DNA of 64,000 bases from Rhodospirillaceae bacterium (lineage in GTDB: Bacteria; Pseudomonadota; Alphaproteobacteria; Rhodospirillales; UBA2165): positions 333,083 through 397,082 of the forward strand of contig CANIGJ010000001.1 in assembly GCA_947467145.1 (NCBI GenBank). Reading direction: 5' to 3'. Under the pieces are notes generated by a model. It was given only the letters and a program-made list of their open reading frames with translations. It ran no database searches and was not told where the DNA came from. A program made the position numbers and the translations under genes. Below, piece after piece: positions 1 through 8,924 of this stretch; position 1 is the stretch's first letter, and each line of letters opens with the position of its first letter.

Positions 1-640
1 GCGGGATCTTATCGTCGGGACGGCCGCCGCGCAGCATCTGCAAGCGGTCCGGTCCGTCCTCGACCGCTTCGATGCGGCCGGGCGAAATGCAATTGACGCG
101 GATGCCCTTGGGCCCCAATGCCGAGGCAAGCGAACGGGTCAGTCCGACGAGCGCCATCTTGGCGGTCGGCTGCGCCGGATTGGCCACACCCGTGAAGGCG
201 GAACCGCCGCCCAGGTAAATGATCGAGCCACCCGCGCGCATGTGCGGCGAGCCGTATTTCGCGAGCATCATGCCGCCGTCGACGATCACCGCGAAGGTGT
301 TGCGCCACTTGTCGAGCGAGATGTCTTCGAGCTTGTCGTGATTCCGGTCGACCGCGTTGTGCACGATGATGTCGATATGGCCGAACTGCTTCACCACCGC
401 ATCGATCAGGCCCTTCACCTCGTCTTCCTTGGTCAGGTCGGCGAGATGGCCCATGACCGGCACGCCGATTGCTTTGATCTCGGCGACCGTCTCGTCCATC
501 GGGCCTTTCGACTGGCGCGTGGTGACGACGATGCTGGCGCCGTCGGCGGCGAGGCGCTTGACGATCTGACGCCCGATGCGGCGCGTGGACCCGGTGACGA
601 TGGCTACTTTTCCGGCGAGCGGGAGCGGACGGTCCGCCAT
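1..640 (-). CDS. SDR-family oxidoreductase lacking the catalytic Tyr (3' end beyond window)
   Basis: Short-chain dehydrogenase/reductase fold; the C-terminus lies beyond the left edge. The ATG at 640 begins MADRPLPLAG, and a cofactor loop TGSTRRIG lies at residues 16-23. The usual YxxxK is changed: Lys161 is present, but the residue four before it is Gln157 (QPTAK), so normal Tyr-based hydride chemistry is doubtful. The substrate is unknown. It is the last visible gene of a minus operon after an LLM monooxygenase and an alpha/beta hydrolase, which suggests a step in aromatic ring degradation. The SDR at 29700 has a similar loss. Fold is secure; function is inferred. Confidence 0.85.
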   Translation of the reverse strand, partial: MADRPLPLAGKVAIVTGSTRRIGRQIVKRLAADGASIVVTTRQSKGPMDETVAEIKAIGVPVMGHLADLTKEDEVKGLIDAVVKQFGHIDIIVHNAVDRNHDKLEDISLDKWRNTFAVIVDGGMMLAKYGSPHMRAGGSIIYLGGGSAFTGVANPAQPTAKMALVGLTRSLASALGPKGIRVNCISPGRIEAVEDGPDRLQMLRGGRPDDKIP

Positions 641-675
641 ATGTTTATCCAATCCTAGAAAATGATTGCGGGAAA

Positions 676-1500
676 TTATTCGGCGGCGGCACTCGTCACG
701 ATGAAGGCCTCGCCACGGTCGAAGAAGTCGCGCATCAGCCGCGAGAAGCGTTCGGGCTGATCCACGTGGATGCAGTGTTTGGAATCGTACATATAAATAA
801 GGAAATGCCGCTGCAGCCCGTCGCACAGGATGCGCATGCCTTCGAGCGGGATCATCTCCTCATCGGTGCCGTAGGCGACCAAAGTCGGCGCCGAGATATC
901 GCCGAGGCGCGCCACCAGATCGGCATCGAGCGGCGTGCCGCGATGATAATGGCGCGTCTTGCCGGCGTTCGCCTTGACCATTTCGCGCGTGCGATCGTCA
1001 GGGATGCGCTTTTCCGGATGCTTGAACATCTGGCGGAACAGTTCGCGCGTTTCAGCCGGGATACCACCCTTGCCTTCGACGCGATAACCGGCCGGATTTT
1101 CCAGCACGAGCAGATCGATGACATCGGGATGCAGGGCGGCGACCCACGACGCCAGCCAGCCGCCAAACGAATGGCCCCACAGATCGCATTTGCCGCCGAG
1201 TTTCTTGCGCACGAAATCGGCGATCAGGCCCGCGAGCTTCTGCATGCTGTCGACATCGGGCACATAATCGGTGCCGTCGTGGCCGGGGATGATCGGCATA
1301 TAGATGCGCCGGTCGGCCGCCAGCAATTCGTGCGTCGCCGATTTATACAGCCCGCCCGCGCCGTGCAGATAGACGACCGGCAAGTGTTCTTTGCCGTCGG
1401 CATCCACGCCCTTCTTGCCGCCAACCCAAAAGGTCAGCTCGCCCTGCTTCAGCTTGGCGATTTGCGATTTGAAGATGGGTTTCTTCACGGCGGCCATCAT
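676..1500 (-). CDS. Alpha/beta hydrolase
   Basis: Serine hydrolase of 274 residues with an oxyanion region HGAGG (46-50), nucleophile elbow GHSFGG with Ser111, probable acid Asp213 and a C-terminal His near 245. It probably hydrolyses an ester or the C-C bond of a ring-cleavage product in the cytoplasm. The start codon is embedded in the end of the upstream LLM gene (ATGA-type overlap), so translational coupling is likely; a second ATG follows at 1497. The neighbouring LigB-type dioxygenase would supply a meta-cleavage-like substrate, but an ordinary esterase role cannot be excluded. Confidence 0.9.
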   Translation of the reverse strand: MMAAVKKPIFKSQIAKLKQGELTFWVGGKKGVDADGKEHLPVVYLHGAGGLYKSATHELLAADRRIYMPIIPGHDGTDYVPDVDSMQKLAGLIADFVRKKLGGKCDLWGHSFGGWLASWVAALHPDVIDLLVLENPAGYRVEGKGGIPAETRELFRQMFKHPEKRIPDDRTREMVKANAGKTRHYHRGTPLDADLVARLGDISAPTLVAYGTDEEMIPLEGMRILCDGLQRHFLIYMYDSKHCIHVDQPERFSRLMRDFFDRGEAFIVTSAAAE

Positions 1501-2672
1501 TCCCCCGCCATTCTATTGACAGGTTGGCGCATGGGTTCGCGCACCGCCCCTAGGTCGCGCACTTCCGGCAGCACGAAGTCGCGGAACATCTCCATGCTCT
1601 TGATGACAGAGTCGTTCGGCACATTGCCGATCTTCAGATTCGTATTGATCCAGCCGCAACCGAGCTCGGCATGGATGCGCTTGATCTGCTTCACCGCCGT
1701 TTCGGGCGAGCCGCAGATGACCGTGCCGTCACGGATCGCATCGTCGATGGTGCGGGTACCTGCGACCTTCAAACGATTGAGGAAATTCTCCGCGCCACCT
1801 TCAGTGCCGAAATAACGCGTCTTGGTCAGCACCAGGTTCTGCGCCTGGCGCTGCGGCGTCATCAGGACCGACATCATGTAGCGCACGCCGCGCTCGAGGG
1901 TCGTCTTGGCCTTTTCGTCGGTCTCGTCGATGCAGGTGTAGAAACCGCAGAGGATATCTTCCGGCGTCGGCTCCCAGCCAACAAGGCGCGCTTCGTCGAT
2001 ATAGGCGTCGATAATCTCGCGCCCCGCCGCCAGGGACGGGATGAAGACGAGGCCGAGCATGGCATGGTGGCGCGCGGCGTTGCGCGCCGAATCCGGATTG
2101 CTGCCCGACATCAGGATGCGCGGGTGCGGCTGCTGGCGCGGACGCGGCCAGATGGAGACGGCGCGGAATTGATAATGTTCGCCTTCCCAGCCGAAGGGCT
2201 TGGGCTCGGTCCAGGCCTTCTTGATCAATTGCGCCGCTTCGTTGAGGCGGCTGACCGATTCGTCGGGCGGCAGATTGTAGGCGATGTATTCGTGCGGAAT
2301 GCCGCGCATCAAACCGCAGATCAAACGCCCGCCCGACAAGACGTCGAGCATCGCGTATTCCTCGGCGACACGGATCGGGTTCAACAAGGGCACGAGATTG
2401 CCGAACATGGAGATCTTCACGCGGCTGGTGCGCGTCGCCAGGATCGCGCCAATGATGTTGCAGTTCGACATCAGCCCATAGGGGCTGAAATGGTGCTCGT
2501 TGCAGCCGACCGCGTCCCAGCCGCATTCTTCGGCATAAACCAGGGTATCGATGTAGGTCTTATAAAGCTCCGTCGCCTTGACCGGATCGAACTCCGCATT
2601 GGCGACCGGCCAGGGCTCGACGCGTTCGGGGAACGAGTCCCACGGCATGAGATGGAAGTAGTTGAACTTCAA
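1497..2672 (-). CDS. LLM-class flavin-dependent oxidoreductase
   Basis: Luciferase-like TIM-barrel monooxygenase of 391 residues. The NEHH motif at 58-61 and the GGRLICGLMRG segment are typical of the LLM family. Members use reduced FMN delivered by a separate reductase; no reductase gene is adjacent. It is the first gene of the minus operon LLM, hydrolase, SDR and is divergent from the LigB dioxygenase at 2910. It may hydroxylate or oxidatively open a ring compound. The family is certain and the substrate unknown. A second, only distantly similar LLM gene lies at 56574. Confidence 0.9.
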   Translation of the reverse strand: MKFNYFHLMPWDSFPERVEPWPVANAEFDPVKATELYKTYIDTLVYAEECGWDAVGCNEHHFSPYGLMSNCNIIGAILATRTSRVKISMFGNLVPLLNPIRVAEEYAMLDVLSGGRLICGLMRGIPHEYIAYNLPPDESVSRLNEAAQLIKKAWTEPKPFGWEGEHYQFRAVSIWPRPRQQPHPRILMSGSNPDSARNAARHHAMLGLVFIPSLAAGREIIDAYIDEARLVGWEPTPEDILCGFYTCIDETDEKAKTTLERGVRYMMSVLMTPQRQAQNLVLTKTRYFGTEGGAENFLNRLKVAGTRTIDDAIRDGTVICGSPETAVKQIKRIHAELGCGWINTNLKIGNVPNDSVIKSMEMFRDFVLPEVRDLGAVREPMRQPVNRMAGE

Positions 2673-2909
2673 AAGCCTTCCCCGGCGCTTTTTGACTGTG
2701 TAGGCGGGCGTGCAAGAGCGCCGATTATGGCGACGGGCACCGCCCTGTCAAATGAGCGAAAGACCGATGAAGACGGGAGAGAAGCCAGCGAATCCGGGCA
2801 GTTCCGGTCAGCGGCAGCTTGCTCCACCCGCCCCCCAGGTATAGGCTGATTTTCAATGTCATTATCAATGTTCTGATCAGCAGTCTGGGCAGGATAACAG
2901 GAGCTCCAC

Positions 2910-3929
2910 ATGGCCGAGATCGTCTACGCGTTTGGCAGTTCACATGGGCCCCTGTTGGCGCTCGCACCCGAATTGTGGGACCTGCGCGCCGAAGCCGACA
3001 AGCGCCGCACCGATCTTGCCTTTAAGGACGGCACCTACACGTTCCAAGAACTGCTGGATCTACGCCGCTCCAATTACCTCACGGATCAGAACCGCATCGA
3101 AGTGCGCCGCGGCTATCAGGACCGCTGCCAGGCGGCGCTCGATAAACTCGGCGACAAGCTGGCCGAAGTGAACCCGGACGTCGTCGTCCTGGTCGGCGAC
3201 GATCAGCACGAATGGTTCCATTCGCAGGTGCAGCCGACCTTCGCCATCGTCGACAGCAAGACTGTCGTGAACCGCAAGTTCGATCCCGAACATTATGCCG
3301 GCAAGGCGCCGGGCCTGGCCGAAGCGGCGCAAGGCCATCTGCCGCCGGAAGATCAGGACTATCCGATCTGCCAGGACCTCGCGACACACATCATCGAACG
3401 CGTGGTCGAGGATGAATTCGACGTGACCGCCTGCTCGGCAATCCCGGAAAACAAAAAAGGCCCGATCGGCATCACGCACAGCGTCGGTTTCATCGTGCGC
3501 CGCATCATGCGCGATAAGCCGATCCCCATGGTGCCGGTGCTGCAGAATACCTTCTGGCCGCCGAACCAGGCGAAGCCCGGCCGTTGCTACGATTTCGGCA
3601 AAAGCATCGGCAAGGCGATCCAATCGTGGAATGGTGCGAACAAGGATGCGCGCGTCGCGGTGATCGCGTCGGGCGGCCTGTCGCATTATGTCGTCGATGA
3701 GGAATGGGACCAGAAGATGCTGAAGGCGTTCCAGGAGAACGACGAAAAGACGCTCCGCGCCGAACCCAACATCATGTTCCGCTCCGGCACGTCCGAGACC
3801 AAGAACTGGATCACGACGGCAGGCGCGGTTGCCAACACCAAGTTGAAAATGAACCTCGTCGATTACGTGCCGTGCTATCGCTCCGAAGCGGGCACCGGCA
3901 ATGCGATGGCGTTCGCCACCTGGGAATAG
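2910..3929 (+). CDS. LigB-superfamily class III extradiol dioxygenase (copy 1)
   Basis: Non-heme Fe(II) ring-cleavage dioxygenase of 339 residues, related to the catalytic (LigB) subunit of protocatechuate 4,5-dioxygenase. Visible markers are SHGP with His12 (the position of a metal ligand in LigB), the GDDQHEW segment near 97-102, ITH with His190 (probable acid/base), and GGLSHY with His259. No LigA-like small subunit is adjacent, so it may be a stand-alone type. AGGAG lies 8-12 bases before the ATG. It heads a plus operon with two MFS carriers and has a clear paralogue at 31413. The diol it cleaves is not deducible from sequence. Confidence 0.9.
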   Translation: MAEIVYAFGSSHGPLLALAPELWDLRAEADKRRTDLAFKDGTYTFQELLDLRRSNYLTDQNRIEVRRGYQDRCQAALDKLGDKLAEVNPDVVVLVGDDQHEWFHSQVQPTFAIVDSKTVVNRKFDPEHYAGKAPGLAEAAQGHLPPEDQDYPICQDLATHIIERVVEDEFDVTACSAIPENKKGPIGITHSVGFIVRRIMRDKPIPMVPVLQNTFWPPNQAKPGRCYDFGKSIGKAIQSWNGANKDARVAVIASGGLSHYVVDEEWDQKMLKAFQENDEKTLRAEPNIMFRSGTSETKNWITTAGAVANTKLKMNLVDYVPCYRSEAGTGNAMAFATWE

Positions 3930-3942
3930 ATAACCCCTTCCT

Positions 3943-5238
3943 TTGCCCGATCCATTGAACATCGTCTCCCGCCTCAAAAGCGGGGGAATCGTGCGTGCGT
4001 TCCGCCACCGCGACTTCGCGATCTATTCGATCGCGTCGTGGTGTTCGGACAACGGCATGTGGATGATGCGCATCGGCATGGGCTGGCTGACCTGGGATCT
4101 CACCCATTCCGGCGCGTGGCTCGGCAGCATGGTGCTGGCCCAAGCACTTCCATCTGTCTTCCTGGTGCCGTTCGCCGGCGCGATGGCCGACCGCATCGAT
4201 CGCGTGAAGATCATGCGAGTCACCATCAGTATCTCGATCCTGCTCGCCAGCAGCCTGTCGGCGCTGACCTATGGCGGCTACGTCAATATCTGGACCTTGC
4301 TGACCTTCGCCATCGTGCACGGCATCGTCGGCACATTGTCGGTACCCGCGCGCGTGACCATCGGCCCCAACCTGGTGCCGCGCGCCGATATCGCCGCCGC
4401 CATCGGCGTCAGCTCGGTCATGTTCGGCTCGGCGACGTTCCTGGGCCCCGCCATCGCCGGCATCCTGATCACGCAATTCAGCATCGCCTTCACCTTCGCC
4501 GGCAACGCCATCATGAATGCGCTGCTGGTGATCGCGCTGTGGCTCATCAAAGTCGCGCGCGCCGAGATCAACAAGAGCCACGGCAGCATCCTGTCCGACG
4601 TCATCGAAGGCATTAAATATGCCGGCACCCATCCCGGCATCATGCCGACATTGATGCTGGCGACATTCTCGGCAACCTTGGTGCGCCCGGTCGGCGATCT
4701 GATGCCCGGTATTTCCGATACCGTCTTCGATGCCGGCGCGCATGGCCTGGCGACCCTCATGGCCTGCATGGGTGTGGGCGGCATGGTCGGCAGCTTCTGG
4801 CTCGCCAACCGCAACCGCATCACCGGCATGTCGACGATTTTCCTGCACGGCACGACTGCCTATGCGCTGTCGACCTTGGCCTTCGCCGCCAGCGCCAATT
4901 TCACCCTCGGCATGATCTGCATGGTGGTGATCGGCTGCGCCATGTCGGTGTCCAACAATGCGAGCCAGATCCTGATCCAGAACTCGGTCGCGGGCACCAT
5001 GCGCGCGCGCATCATGAGCCTGTACAGCTACAACTACCGCACCATGCCGGCGCTGGGCGCGCTCGCCATGGGCTGGGCCGCCAACTTGATCGGCTTCCAG
5101 ATCCCGGTCGGCATCGGCGCGTTGTTGTTGCTGGTCGGGCTCGTCTGGGCCTATCGCCAACGCGATGCCATGCGCAGTTCGCTCGAAACCATCGTCGATG
5201 ACGCGGCACCGTCCGTGGATAAAAAGGCCGCCGAATGA
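3943..5238 (+). CDS. MFS transporter (copy 1 of a three-member family)
   Basis: Integral membrane carrier of 431 residues, about 12 hydrophobic segments, of the MFS_3/EntS-like subgroup. The N-terminal FRHRDFAIY, LTHSGAWLG and MADRID segments recur in the proteins at 5235 and 45768, showing recent common ancestry. It starts at a TTG 13 bases after the dioxygenase stop, with no clear ribosome-binding site, so it is probably coupled to the dioxygenase; a GTG further in is an alternative start. The ATGA overlap with the next MFS gene suggests joint expression. It likely moves an aromatic substrate or intermediate; direction cannot be inferred. Confidence 0.88.
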   Translation: MPDPLNIVSRLKSGGIVRAFRHRDFAIYSIASWCSDNGMWMMRIGMGWLTWDLTHSGAWLGSMVLAQALPSVFLVPFAGAMADRIDRVKIMRVTISISILLASSLSALTYGGYVNIWTLLTFAIVHGIVGTLSVPARVTIGPNLVPRADIAAAIGVSSVMFGSATFLGPAIAGILITQFSIAFTFAGNAIMNALLVIALWLIKVARAEINKSHGSILSDVIEGIKYAGTHPGIMPTLMLATFSATLVRPVGDLMPGISDTVFDAGAHGLATLMACMGVGGMVGSFWLANRNRITGMSTIFLHGTTAYALSTLAFAASANFTLGMICMVVIGCAMSVSNNASQILIQNSVAGTMRARIMSLYSYNYRTMPALGALAMGWAANLIGFQIPVGIGALLLLVGLVWAYRQRDAMRSSLETIVDDAAPSVDKKAAE

Positions 5239-6509
5239 GCGACGCACCCCGTAAACGGAGCGGCGGCGGTTTCCGCGCCGCCTTCCGCCACCGCGATTTT
5301 GCGATCTACGCCTTCGCATCGTTCGTATCCAATGTCGGCATGTGGGTCATGCGCATCGGCATCGGCTGGTATGCCTGGGACCTCACACACTCGGGCGCGT
5401 GGCTCGGCGCGGTCGCCTTGGGCCAGGCCCTACCGTCGGTCTTCCTCACACCCTTCGCCGGCGCGTTGGCCGACCGCATGGACCCGGTGCGCCTGATGCG
5501 CGTCACGCAAGCCGCCAGCTTCTGTTTTGCCGCCGCCATCGCGGGCGTGACGTTCATGGGTTGGGCGACGCCGTTCCTGCTCGTCACCTGGTCGTTCTGT
5601 CACGGCATCGCGTTCGCGTTGGGCTTGCCGGCGCGCACGGTGATCGGGCCGAACCTCGTGCCGCGCGAAGATATTTCAGCCGCCATCAGCGTTGGCTCGG
5701 TGATCTTCGGCTCATCCATGTTCATCGGACCGGCGATCTCCGGCTTGCTGATCGAACATTTCGGGCCGGCCTGGACCTTCACGGTCAATGCCGCGGCCTA
5801 TGGCGCGATGTATCTGTGCCTGATGAACCTCAAACTGCTACGCGCCGAACGCAGCCGCAGCGGCGGCAGTCTGATCGCCGATACGGTCGAGGGCGTGAAA
5901 TTCGTCATGGGCCATGAAGGCATCCGCGCCGTCATGATGCTGGCGCTGATCATTTCACTGTGCATCCGCCCGATGATCGACCTGATGCCCGGCTTTGCCG
6001 ATGCGGTCTATCACCGTCCGACCGAGGGCCTAGCGACCCTGATGAGCGCCTTCGGCATCGGCGCGATGATCGGCAGCATCTGGCTCGCCAACCGCAACAA
6101 GCTCGCCGGCACCGTCACCATCGCCATGATGGGCAATGCGACGTCGGCGATCTTCATCATCGTCTTCGCGGGCTTCGGCATCTATCCTCTCGCCATTGCC
6201 GCCATGTTCGGCTTCGGCATCTCGGCGGCACTCGGCTTCAACGGCGCGCAGATCCTGGTGCAGAACGCGGCGGCCGGACCGATGCGCAGCCGCGTCATGG
6301 GCCTCTACGCCTACAACTTCCAAGGCATCCCGGCAGCCGGCGCCATGATCGTCGGCTTCGCGTCGGGCTTCTTCGGATTGCAGATTCCCGCCGTCGCCGC
6401 CGGGACGATCGCGTTGCTCGCCACATTCTGGGTGATGCGTTCACGCAAGCGCATCATCGCGCTGATGGAAGGCGGCGGCGAAAGTGCCGCGCCGAAACCG
6501 GCCGCTTAG
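5235..6509 (+). CDS. MFS transporter (copy 2, tandem paralogue)
   Basis: 424-residue MFS_3-type carrier, close paralogue of the preceding gene throughout its length, including FRHRDFAIY, LTHSGAWLG and the GAQILVQN segment in the second half. Its ATG overlaps the previous stop codon. It is the last gene of the plus operon: the convergent TauD-family gene stops within its final bases (overlap at 6506-6509). Two adjacent paralogues may serve different substrates or work as a pair; nothing in the sequence decides this. Confidence 0.88.
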   Translation: MSDAPRKRSGGGFRAAFRHRDFAIYAFASFVSNVGMWVMRIGIGWYAWDLTHSGAWLGAVALGQALPSVFLTPFAGALADRMDPVRLMRVTQAASFCFAAAIAGVTFMGWATPFLLVTWSFCHGIAFALGLPARTVIGPNLVPREDISAAISVGSVIFGSSMFIGPAISGLLIEHFGPAWTFTVNAAAYGAMYLCLMNLKLLRAERSRSGGSLIADTVEGVKFVMGHEGIRAVMMLALIISLCIRPMIDLMPGFADAVYHRPTEGLATLMSAFGIGAMIGSIWLANRNKLAGTVTIAMMGNATSAIFIIVFAGFGIYPLAIAAMFGFGISAALGFNGAQILVQNAAAGPMRSRVMGLYAYNFQGIPAAGAMIVGFASGFFGLQIPAVAAGTIALLATFWVMRSRKRIIALMEGGGESAAPKPAA

Positions 6510-7402
6510 TCCGCCATTTCCTCTTCGAGGACCGTGACGCGGCGCATGTCGCGCTTGTACTTGGTGTCCTCGAACGGCGTGGCGCGATGCATGGTCGCGA
6601 GATTGTCCCACATCACGATGTCACCGAGCCGCCATTTGTGGCTGTAGACGAACCGTTCCTGCGTCGCGAATTGCGTCAACTCATCCAACAGGGCCCGGCC
6701 CTTCTCGAACTCCCAGCCGACGATATGCGAGGCGTGCGAAGCGAGATAGATCGACGGCTTGTTCGATTTCGGGTGCAGATGCACAAGCTTGTGGTGCGCG
6801 GCGGGACGCGTCGCCTTTTCGGCGTCGGTCACATCGGTCAGGCCGCCGAGGGCGCGCGAATACCAGATCGAATGTTCGGCAACCAAGCCGTCGATGGCGA
6901 TCTTCTTAGCCTCGGGCAGCGCATTGTAGGCTGCGCGCATATCGGCGAATTGCGTATCCGCGCCCACCGGCGGGATCGCGTGGGCCGACAGCATCGAATA
7001 GACCGCACGGTTGTCGTCGAACGATGCATCGGTGTGCCACAGCAGATTGCCGTTGTGATAGGCGCGGCGGCGATCCTTCTCTTCCAGCAAATTGCCGGTC
7101 TCGTCCAGATTGCCGACGTCGATCATCGTCTGATATTTCAGGCGCGGCTTGGACTTGCCGATCATGGTCAGCATCTTGAGCTTCTGCAGCGGCCCCAGCA
7201 TCGCGCCGAAGGCCATATGCTCCTCATCCGTCAACGGTGCCGCATTGCGAAACACCAGCACGCCATACTGGTTGATGGCGGCGACGATCGCATCGGCGTC
7301 AGCCTGGGTGAGCTTGCGCAGATCGATCCCCGACACCTCGGCCACGAAGACCGGATGCATGGGGCTGGTTTTCAAAGACGACTTATCGACGATGGCATCC
7401 AT
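6506..7402 (-). CDS. TauD/TfdA-family 2-oxoglutarate-dependent dioxygenase
   Basis: Fe(II)/2-oxoglutarate dioxygenase of 298 residues. The iron triad is visible as HTD (His123, Asp125) and the distal His272 in TMHRAT; the Arg pair at 287-288 in MRRVTV matches the 2-oxoglutarate-binding region. I place the start at the ATG at 7402 because AGGTGA lies just before it and it fits the gap after the upstream gene; a longer frame to 7450 would overlap that gene. Family members hydroxylate taurine, phenoxyalkanoates and other carboxylates. The operon partner is a 2-hydroxyacid dehydrogenase. Ether or side-chain removal before ring cleavage is a reasonable inference. Confidence 0.9.
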   Translation of the reverse strand: MDAIVDKSSLKTSPMHPVFVAEVSGIDLRKLTQADADAIVAAINQYGVLVFRNAAPLTDEEHMAFGAMLGPLQKLKMLTMIGKSKPRLKYQTMIDVGNLDETGNLLEEKDRRRAYHNGNLLWHTDASFDDNRAVYSMLSAHAIPPVGADTQFADMRAAYNALPEAKKIAIDGLVAEHSIWYSRALGGLTDVTDAEKATRPAAHHKLVHLHPKSNKPSIYLASHASHIVGWEFEKGRALLDELTQFATQERFVYSHKWRLGDIVMWDNLATMHRATPFEDTKYKRDMRRVTVLEEEMAD

Positions 7403-7410
7403 GGCATCAC

Positions 7411-8484
7411 CTATCCAATGAGACTTTTGCCTTCGAACTTCTTGCGCCACATGGGCAACACTTCTTCATTCACGACGTGCCGCGGCACCTGGCCCTTCAG
7501 CACCTCGATCACCGCCTTGGTCACCCAGGGGATCGCCTCCTTGAGGCCGCCGCCGATGGTGTTGGCGATCATGTGCGGCGACAGCAACACTTTGTCGCCG
7601 AGGCCGAGCAAGGGCATCTGCGGATCGGGCGGCTCATCCGGCAACACGTCCAACGCGGCGCCGGCGATCTGATCCTTGTCCAGCGCATCGAACAGCGCAT
7701 CGACATCGACGATGGGGCCGCGCGCCGCGTTCACCAGCAGCGCCGTCTTCTTCATTTTGCCAAGCTCGGCCGCGCCGATCAGTTTGTTGGTTTCGCGCGT
7801 CAGGTTCGTATGGATCGTCACCACGTCGGACTCGCGCAGCAAGGTATCCATATCCACGGGTGTGGCGTTGTGGTGCACGAACTTCGATTCATCGACATAT
7901 GGGTCATAGGCGAGGATGCGGACGCGCCACGGCTGGAACAGATCGGCGAGGCGCGACCCGATGCGGCCCAAACCGATGATGCCGAGGGTGAGGCCCTCAT
8001 AGCCATCCTGACGGCGGCCGAGGAAGTAGCCCTGCAAGGCGGGATCGCGCCATTCGCCGGCCTTCACCGAGCGATCCTTCTCGCGCGTCTTTTTCAGCAC
8101 GGTCAAGATATTGGCCATCGTGCCTTCGGCGACACCGCCCCAGTTACATTCGGTCGGCGAATGCACGACGATCACGCCGGCCTTGGTGGCGGCGTCCACG
8201 TCCACATTGTCGAAACCGACGGTGTATTTGCAGACCATGCGCAGATCGGGCGCGTTCAGTAGCGATTTTTCGGTGATCGTGCAGGCCCGGTTGGCGACGC
8301 CGGCCGCAACGACCGTATCGGCATCGAGCATGAATTCGATGGTCTGGCCGCGAATATTGGCGCCCTTCTCCCAGGACGTGCGGGTGCCGAGTTTCACCTC
8401 GGCGCCGGCCTCTTCCAGCTTCTTGTGCGATGCGCCGGTATCGTCGACCGGCTGATAGATCAGAACCTTGGGCTTTTTCGCCAC
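7411..8484 (-). CDS. D-isomer-specific 2-hydroxyacid dehydrogenase (copy 1)
   Basis: NAD(P)-dependent dehydrogenase of 357 residues in the phosphoglycerate dehydrogenase superfamily. The Rossmann motif GLGRIG is at 171-176, and the catalytic set Arg255, Glu284 and His304 (SPH) is complete. It starts at GTG with GGGAGG just upstream. It interconverts a 2-hydroxy acid and a 2-oxo acid; the true substrate is unknown, and serine biosynthesis is unlikely in this context. It is first in a two-gene minus operon with the TauD-type dioxygenase. A second member is at 30407. Confidence 0.9.
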   Translation of the reverse strand: MAKKPKVLIYQPVDDTGASHKKLEEAGAEVKLGTRTSWEKGANIRGQTIEFMLDADTVVAAGVANRACTITEKSLLNAPDLRMVCKYTVGFDNVDVDAATKAGVIVVHSPTECNWGGVAEGTMANILTVLKKTREKDRSVKAGEWRDPALQGYFLGRRQDGYEGLTLGIIGLGRIGSRLADLFQPWRVRILAYDPYVDESKFVHHNATPVDMDTLLRESDVVTIHTNLTRETNKLIGAAELGKMKKTALLVNAARGPIVDVDALFDALDKDQIAGAALDVLPDEPPDPQMPLLGLGDKVLLSPHMIANTIGGGLKEAIPWVTKAVIEVLKGQVPRHVVNEEVLPMWRKKFEGKSLIG

Positions 8485-8605
8485 TTTGGCCTCCCGTTGC
8501 CTCGTTTATTGCCTGAAGCCTAGCCGACCGGGGTCGCCTCGTCACCCCGAGACCTGGCAAAGCCCGCAGATATGTTCATTTTTTGTACTTATGACACCCG
8601 CGCAC

Positions 8606-8630
8606 GGAACCGTGATCGCTGCAAAAGGTT
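8606..8630 (+). promoter_or_regulatory. EcfG-like general stress promoter motif
   Basis: GGAAC at 8606-8610, a 16-base spacer, then GGTT at 8627-8630. The alphaproteobacterial EcfG consensus is GGAAC-N16/17-CGTT, so there is one mismatch in the -10 part. The position, about 33 bases before a GlsB-like stress membrane protein gene, is suitable. This assignment is inference from motif and context. Confidence 0.45.
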
Positions 8631-8662
8631 ATCTCTACAACAATCCAACTGAGGAGTTTTCG

Positions 8663-8914
8663 GTGTCGATCATCGGAGCCATCGTTATCGGGTTTTTCGC
8701 CGGGTTAATCGCCAAATTCCTCATGCCGGGCCGCGATCCGGGCGGTTTCATCATCACCATCATCCTGGGCATCGTCGGCGCGTTCGTCGCGACCTGGATC
8801 GGCCAGACCATCGGCTGGTACCACGACGGCGAAGCCGCCGGGTTCATCGGCGCGGTCGTCGGCTCGATCATCATCCTGGTCATTTACCGGATGATCGCGG
8901 GCCGGCGTCGCTGA
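8663..8914 (+). CDS. GlsB/YeaQ/YmgE-family stress membrane protein
   Basis: Small membrane protein of 83 residues, the usual length for the transglycosylase-associated/GlsB family. It starts at GTG, chosen because TGAGGAG lies 6 bases upstream. Three hydrophobic stretches are rich in Gly, with GFFAGLIAKFLMPGRDPGG near the N-terminus and GAVVGSIIILVIYRM at the C-terminus. Family members are induced by stress; their molecular role is unknown. The gene is followed after 10 bases by a DUF4112 gene, and an EcfG-like promoter motif lies upstream, consistent with a stress regulon. Confidence 0.88.
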   Translation: MSIIGAIVIGFFAGLIAKFLMPGRDPGGFIITIILGIVGAFVATWIGQTIGWYHDGEAAGFIGAVVGSIIILVIYRMIAGRRR

Positions 8915-8924
8915 TCCACGTACC

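Noticed and set aside
3811..5319. Long minus-strand open frame of about 500 codons opposite the MFS genes
   Set aside because: It is the antisense frame of the well-supported MFS genes, rich in Arg, His and Gly with no domain pattern; typical shadow in high-GC DNA.
5960..7672. 570-codon plus open frame across the MFS gene, TauD and dehydrogenase genes
   Set aside because: It crosses three recognisable genes on both strands and has His/Arg/Asp-rich low-complexity composition; no coherent domain.
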